DNA of 64,000 bases. Origin: Massilia sp. W12. Its GTDB lineage: Bacteria; Pseudomonadota; Gammaproteobacteria; Burkholderiales; Burkholderiaceae_D. The first letter of the stretch is position 1. Each line of letters opens with the position of its first letter. A program made the position numbers and the translations under genes. Of the stretch, positions 62,716 to 64,000 are shown piece by piece. A model generated the notes under the pieces. The model ran no database searches. It saw only the letters and a list, made by a program, of their open reading frames with translations, and had not been told where the DNA came from. The stretch covers positions 1,922,001 through 1,986,000 of the forward strand of contig NZ_CP147776.1 of NCBI RefSeq assembly GCF_037300705.1, read 5' to 3'.

Positions 62716-63684
62716 TCACAGCGCCGCCAGCTGCTGTTCCGCCTTTGACGGCGTCTCGATTTTGGTATTGTTGGCTGCCGCCAAACCGGATTGGGTGGAG
62801 ACGTTCTTGCCGCCCGCCACTTCCTTGAGCCGGCTGTATTCCGCCAGCACCCGATTGCCGTAGCCGGAATCGGAGGAAAACGCGGCGGCCCCCACATAGC
62901 TCTTCAACGCCCCCTCGACCGAGCCGTCGCGCGCCATATAATCCTTGAGGATTTGCGCGCCGACGCGGATATTCGCATGCGGATTCAAGGCTTCTTTCAA
63001 GCCGCCGATCTGTGCGAACTTCTCATGGTGCACTTTGGACATGACTTGCATCAAGCCTTGCGCCCCCATCGGGCTTTCGGCATACGGATTGAAACCCGAT
63101 TCCACCGCCATCACGGCCAGAATCAGCAAAGGATCAAGCTTGAATTCACGCGCAGTGGCATAGCTGGTCGCCACCAGCATGCTGGCCGCATCGCGCGCCA
63201 CCCGGTAACGCTTGGACAGCCACAGGCTGACTTGCAGCTGCTCTTGCAAGGTATGCTTGTCGGCTGCGGCATGCCGCGCGGCCGGCGTGAAAGGGCTTTT
63301 CGCCAGCGCGGCAGGGGCCTCGACTTTAGCCGCATGCAGCGTTTCGCTGTGTTTTGCCGCCACGGCCAGCGTGTTGTTGCCGGCTGCCGGCGCCACAATC
63401 GCGGCGGGGGCCGGATCTGCCGCTTTGGCGGCTGTTTGAGGCTGGTTGGCGTGTTTGGCAAATTGCGGCAATTCATGCAGCCAATCCCGCATTTGCTGGG
63501 AGAACTCAGGCTTGAAGTTCATCAAAGCCAGAACGATCAAGACACCCAGGCCGATTAAGCTCAAGGTGTGATGGGCGGTGGTCAGAATCCCCACAGCCGT
63601 GCGGCGCACTACAACCGCCCAGGCGATAGGCATCAATGCCACCATGCGCAATATGACAATCGCGCGTTTTATTGCATTTAACAT
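62716..63684 (-). CDS. Membrane-anchored lytic transglycosylase (SLT domain)
   Basis: The protein has 322 residues from the ATG after AGGGGAAG. An N-terminal hydrophobic stretch (about 40-55) anchors it in the inner membrane, and an Ala/Pro-rich linker follows. The SLT domain carries the catalytic Glu in VMAVESGFNPYAES (E195), with MGAQGLMQVM and NIRVGAQILKDY. It cleaves peptidoglycan glycan strands in the periplasm. It stands alone on the minus strand. Confidence 0.88.
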   Translation of the reverse strand: MLNAIKRAIVILRMVALMPIAWAVVVRRTAVGILTTAHHTLSLIGLGVLIVLALMNFKPEFSQQMRDWLHELPQFAKHANQPQTAAKAADPAPAAIVAPAAGNNTLAVAAKHSETLHAAKVEAPAALAKSPFTPAARHAAADKHTLQEQLQVSLWLSKRYRVARDAASMLVATSYATAREFKLDPLLILAVMAVESGFNPYAESPMGAQGLMQVMSKVHHEKFAQIGGLKEALNPHANIRVGAQILKDYMARDGSVEGALKSYVGAAAFSSDSGYGNRVLAEYSRLKEVAGGKNVSTQSGLAAANNTKIETPSKAEQQLAAL

Positions 63685-64000
63685 AGACTTCCCCTGAATC
63701 TCGACGGCAAAGCGCGGCCCTTGTTGCAAGGGCGTACCTTGCCGCTCATCAGTATTACCGTTTGCCGCGAGGCGCAGAGATGCTCACATGTCGTGAAGCA
63801 GCGGCGGCTTGACGCCATGCCGCGCGGAAAATCCGCTCAGTCTGCCGCATGCTGCGGGCAAACGCCGACTTGTCTGCGGGAAATGCCGGACAGCAAACAT
63901 CCGGTGGCAGACAATGGTTCGGGGGGCGAAGCTTGCGCTTCCTTGAAAAACACTCCTTCATGTTTGTGGGGCCCCGATACCCCGTTGATGATAGGCAGTC
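63685..64000. other. Right-edge region without a recognised gene
   Basis: The last 316 bases hold the upstream region of the transglycosylase gene. The short reading frames here have no family resemblance or ribosome binding site. I see no RNA gene. Confidence 0.45.

Noticed and set aside
1-64000. tRNA, rRNA, integrase, transposase or attachment-site repeats
   Set aside because: I looked for cloverleaf-type arms, transposase motifs and long direct repeats at the island edges and saw none; a dedicated scan could still find a diverged one.

Overview
The window is 64 kb of a Gram-negative chromosome, most likely a betaproteobacterium of the Burkholderiales, probably Oxalobacteraceae-like. This rests on recognised gene families and gene order (grpE-dnaK-dnaJ; perM-like, hda, HAD, pcnB, folK, DUF486, panB with purM diverging). 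No rRNA or tRNA is visible, so the placement is an inference. The window has two halves.

Left half (about 0.2-37.5 kb): a dense accessory island that looks like stacked defence or conflict modules. Module I (279-10003) has four exported proteins sharing an N-terminal beta domain with a CX4C motif, two of them carrying long arrays of 46-residue TPR units. Between them lie a sigma-70-like regulator and a membrane-anchored kinase-like protein. Module II (10219-14877) is a tightly coupled run of two HExxH metallopeptidase-like proteins, an AAA/SMC-type ATPase fold that has lost both Walker motifs, and an HNH nuclease of the Septu/retron-associated type. Module III (15158-21894) holds an S1-like/receiver/histidine-kinase fusion, a receiver-histidine kinase hybrid and a small receiver protein, all overlapping, followed by a membrane protein interrupted by a G10 tract that could switch it by slippage. 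Module IV (22070-28226) is a VMAP / MoxR / SAV_2336-like ternary system: the VMAP protein carries an Mrr-type nuclease domain and the SAV_2336 protein carries fourteen 40-residue TPR units. Module V is a pair of convergent giant STAND NTPases (28469-32866 and 32897-37474), each with a different N-terminal PD-(D/E)xK-like nuclease domain, resembling Avs proteins.

Right half (about 38-64 kb): ordinary core genes. They are an alpha/beta hydrolase; an Fbp-type ferric iron ABC transporter with a Fur-box-like site; uraH; a GNAT acetyltransferase; the heat-shock operon grpE-dnaK-dnaJ with a near-consensus sigma-32 promoter; a chalcone-isomerase-like exported protein; a beta-carbonic anhydrase with a coupled HTH regulator; a double-domain GST; a seven-gene minus-strand operon (AI-2E family permease, hda, HAD phosphatase, pcnB, folK, DUF486, panB); purM; a secreted M43-type metalloprotease; a lipoprotein; an MFS transporter; a DUF1840 protein; a lysophospholipase-like hydrolase; and a membrane-anchored lytic transglycosylase.

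The strongest candidates for an undescribed system are module II (double HExxH plus pseudo-ATPase plus HNH), module I (sigma-like factor, transmembrane kinase and exported TPR proteins with expandable arrays) and the S1-fused phosphorelay of module III with its possible phase-variable membrane partner. All functional assignments come from reading motifs by eye; none was checked by database search.
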